64,000 nucleotides of DNA, taken from positions 62,001 through 126,000 of the forward strand of contig NZ_FMYK01000004.1 in the NCBI RefSeq assembly GCF_900096915.1. Reading direction: 5' to 3'. Positions 61,819-64,000 of the stretch are shown here, piece by piece. Source of the stretch: Acinetobacter marinus (lineage in GTDB: Bacteria > Pseudomonadota > Gammaproteobacteria > Pseudomonadales > Moraxellaceae). Positions within the stretch are counted from its first letter, which is position 1; each line of letters opens with the position of its first letter. The notes beneath the pieces were generated by a model that worked only from the letters and a program-made list of their open reading frames with translations, ran no database searches and was not told where the DNA came from. The position numbers were made by a program, and so were the translations under genes.

Positions 61819-63708
61819 ATGATGAATATGAATGTTTTGGTGCTTCGAATTTTTAGCATATTGATGTTGCTGTGTCTGTCGGTCTTGTCGACAACACAGG
61901 CAATGGCTGAGGAAAAATTCTTAGCGGCAGAGCAGGCCTTTCCTCTGCAAGTGCGCTCGATCAGTGAACAAGACATCGAGCTGAGCTGGAAGATTGCACC
62001 AAAATATTATTTATATCAACATCAGTTTGTGGTTGAGCGTCAGGGACAAAAAGTTCAATTCCAATTGCCTCCCGCACAAGATAAGCATGATGAATTTTAT
62101 GGCGATACCAAGGTCTATCATGATGCAGTATCTTTTCAGATCAAAGCGCAACCCAATGCAAGCTATTCAGTACGTTGGCAGGGCTGTGCCGAAAAAGGAT
62201 TGTGTTATCCGATCAGCCAACAAACATTTCAAACCGATGCATCAGGGCTGGTTAGTCTAGAGCAAGGTCAGGGAACAGCGCATCAACCTTCGTTATTTGG
62301 TGAAAATTCGCAACAAGGTGGTTTGCTTGGTCAGGGGGCAGGTCAAGCTGCCAATCCAGAAGCGTTAGGTCAAACAAGCTCAGATCAAGAAAACTCAGCA
62401 CAGAGCAATGCCAAACAGCCGAATGTAGCAGTGACAGACGGTGTGAGTCGCACATCCAGTGACGTTGCGGAAGATGAGCAATGGTCGGCACGTTTGCATC
62501 AGCAACATTTTGTCTGGAGTGTATTGCTGTTTTTGGGCTTGGGCTGTTTGTTAGCATTTACCCCATGTTCTTTGCCGATGTTGCCGATTTTGTCGAGTTT
62601 ATTGATTCGTCAGCATGCTGGTGTGCGTGCGGGTGCGATCAGTGTGGTTTTTGTCTTGGCGATGGCTTCGGTGTATGCACTGCTTGGTGTGCTGGCAGCC
62701 AGTGCGGGGAGTAATCTTCAGCGTTGGTTACAACAGCCTGCGGTGCTGATCGTTTTTGCGGGTGTGTTTGTCTTATTCGCCTTAAATCTCTTTGGTGTAT
62801 TTGAGCTGAAACTACCACAGAAGTGGTCGCAACAACTTGACCAAATCCAAGGACGACAAAAGGGGGGGACGCTCATCGGCGCCGCAGTGATGGGAATGTT
62901 GTCCGCATTGCTGGTTGGGCCGTGTATGACAGCGCCATTGGCGGGTACATTGCTTTATATTTCGCAAACGCAAAATATGCTGATCGGTGCGGTGCTATTG
63001 TTCAGTCTGGGCTTGGGGATGGGCATTCCGCTGATTATTCTCAGTCTGATTGGGCAAAAGGCATTGCCAAAACCTGGCGCTTGGATGCATCGCATACGTC
63101 ATATTTTTGCGTGGGTGATGCTCGGCTTGGCACTGTATTTTTTGCGTCCATTGATGAGTGCACAGCTCTTTAGTCTTGCGATGCTCCTGTTGACGCTACT
63201 CCTCGGTGCTTATCTGCTTTTTTTAATCATCAAAAGTGCCATGAAAATGAGACTGGTGCTCGGATTGATGTTGGTATTGACGATGGGTTTTGGTGTATTG
63301 CAAGCACAACATTTATATCGCTTATCCGATACGACACAAATCACGTGGCACGTGGTGAAGAATCATACTGAGTTTGAACAGGCATTGACGCAGGCAAAAC
63401 ACACTGGACAGCCGATCATTGTCGATCTTTATGCAGATTGGTGCATTGCTTGCCAGCCGATTGAGCGGGATGTCTGGACAGATGGACAAGTGCAAAAGGC
63501 GCTAGCCAATGTGCAACGAATTAAACTGGATCTGAGCAACTATGATGACAGCCATCAAACCATACTCAAAGAATGGCAGATGCTCGGACCACCGACAGTA
63601 TTATTTATCCAACCGAATGGGCAAGAGGATCGGTCATTGCGTTTAACAGGGAGCTTTAACCGGCAGCAACTGCTACAGCATCTTCAATCTGGTCAGACAG
63701 CACAATAA
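61819..63708 (+). CDS. dsbD: Thiol:disulfide interchange protein DsbD
   Basis: A 629-residue three-domain reductase. After a signal peptide (to AMA-EE) the periplasmic alpha domain has C123 and C129 (WQGCAEKGLCYP). A Gln/Ala-rich linker (about 150-215) leads to the eight-segment beta domain with C250 (FTPCSLPM) and C369 (VGPCMTAPL). The thioredoxin-like gamma domain has C542-IAC545 (DWCIACQ). It moves electrons from cytoplasmic thioredoxin to DsbC and other periplasmic proteins. Its last 53 bases overlap a convergent GGDEF gene. Confidence 0.96.
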   Translation: MMNMNVLVLRIFSILMLLCLSVLSTTQAMAEEKFLAAEQAFPLQVRSISEQDIELSWKIAPKYYLYQHQFVVERQGQKVQFQLPPAQDKHDEFYGDTKVYHDAVSFQIKAQPNASYSVRWQGCAEKGLCYPISQQTFQTDASGLVSLEQGQGTAHQPSLFGENSQQGGLLGQGAGQAANPEALGQTSSDQENSAQSNAKQPNVAVTDGVSRTSSDVAEDEQWSARLHQQHFVWSVLLFLGLGCLLAFTPCSLPMLPILSSLLIRQHAGVRAGAISVVFVLAMASVYALLGVLAASAGSNLQRWLQQPAVLIVFAGVFVLFALNLFGVFELKLPQKWSQQLDQIQGRQKGGTLIGAAVMGMLSALLVGPCMTAPLAGTLLYISQTQNMLIGAVLLFSLGLGMGIPLIILSLIGQKALPKPGAWMHRIRHIFAWVMLGLALYFLRPLMSAQLFSLAMLLLTLLLGAYLLFLIIKSAMKMRLVLGLMLVLTMGFGVLQAQHLYRLSDTTQITWHVVKNHTEFEQALTQAKHTGQPIIVDLYADWCIACQPIERDVWTDGQVQKALANVQRIKLDLSNYDDSHQTILKEWQMLGPPTVLFIQPNGQEDRSLRLTGSFNRQQLLQHLQSGQTAQ

Positions 63709-64000
63709 GATTACGACCATTTTGTTTGGCTTGATACATGGCATCATCAGCTTGTTGGATGGCATTTTTCATACTTTGGTTTTGGCAGACGAGGGTGACA
63801 CCGAAGCTGGCAGTAATGCGTAGCGGTTGCGCTTTACCTGTGCAAATCTGGAGTTTTTGGATGGAACGCTGGCAACGATGTGCCAGTTGCATGATGATAT
63901 TTTTATCAGTATTTTTGACCACGATAATAAATTCTTCACCGCCATAACGCCCCAACATATCGGCTTGACGCACATTCGATTGTAACGCTTCGGCGACTTC
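63656..64000 (-). CDS. GGDEF-domain diguanylate cyclase (5' end outside window)
   Basis: Only the last 114 residues are present, with the GGDEF core as RYGGEEFIIVV, followed by ITASFGVTLVCQ and ADDAMYQAKQNGRN, the usual end of the domain. GGEEF is a catalytically competent variant, so it probably makes cyclic-di-GMP. A sensor part should lie beyond the right edge. The gene converges on dsbD and overlaps its coding end by 53 bases. Confidence 0.92.
   Translation of the reverse strand, partial: EVAEALQSNVRQADMLGRYGGEEFIIVVKNTDKNIIMQLAHRCQRSIQKLQICTGKAQPLRITASFGVTLVCQNQSMKNAIQQADDAMYQAKQNGRNLIVLSDQIEDAVAVAAG

Overview
The window looks like a chromosomal segment of an Acinetobacter species (Gammaproteobacteria, Moraxellaceae). 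This rests on gene content and order: gmk-rpoZ-spoT next to ispH and a minor-pilin/PilY1 operon with two PilE-type genes as in competence clusters of this genus, a near-match to the Acinetobacter acyl-CoA reductase Acr1, lipase genes preceded by a lipase chaperone gene, and dprA-tsaC opposite def. I see no insertion sequence, prophage or CRISPR array. Most of the window is core chromosome with small accessory insertions.

Layout. 1-4.3 kb: spoT (cut at the window edge), rpoZ, gmk on the minus strand and ispH on the plus strand. 4.4-12.1 kb: a seven-gene operon for type IV pilus minor pilins and the tip adhesin PilY1, its genes mostly overlapping by 1-4 bases. 12.1-14.4 kb: rpsP-rimM-trmD-rplS. 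14.4-18.0 kb: lipase chaperone plus two tandem secreted lipases on the minus strand. 18.2-24.1 kb: truB, a TetR regulator, and leuC-leuD-lipoprotein-leuB. 24.3-29.6 kb: a zinc alcohol dehydrogenase, a secreted subtype B tannase-like esterase, a secreted unknown and a Kef-type antiporter. 29.8-33.9 kb: tRNA-Thr(UGU) and metH. 33.9-36 kb: an accessory patch with a palindromic repeat element, a frameshifted DUF559 gene, a small RelA/SpoT-domain protein coupled to a cold-shock-domain protein, and yaeQ. 36-43 kb: acr1, an amidohydrolase, ettA, a glutathione peroxidase, a lipoprotein and an EamA transporter. 43-47 kb: a LysM protein, dprA and tsaC, divergent from def. 47-53 kb: a TerC/CBS membrane protein, a LOG-family protein, a PiT-like phosphate permease and a choice-of-anchor I lipoprotein. 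53-64 kb: an MFS exporter, two membrane-anchored GH25 muramidases, dinB, a sugar-phosphate mutarotase, cytochrome b561, a ribosome hibernation factor, an ankyrin protein, an outer-membrane-type protein, dsbD and a truncated GGDEF protein.

How parts work together. The pilus operon and dprA both serve DNA uptake, so natural competence is plausible. The lipases need the chaperone upstream of them, and secreted disulfide-containing enzymes depend on the DsbA/DsbC/DsbD system. The PiT-like permease and the choice-of-anchor I lipoprotein each have a Pho-box-like direct repeat upstream and probably form part of a phosphate-starvation response.

Most worth a second look: the RelA/SpoT-domain and cold-shock-domain gene pair (34.4-35.3 kb); a family of double-hairpin repeats, one copy solitary in the leu operon and one fused to the end of the DUF559 gene; a cluster of TAGAGT-N4-ACTCTA dyads upstream of acr1; three CCTTGCAAGG-like palindromes around the hpf promoter; and a terminator upstream of rpsP whose 5' arm overlaps the predicted rpsP start site.
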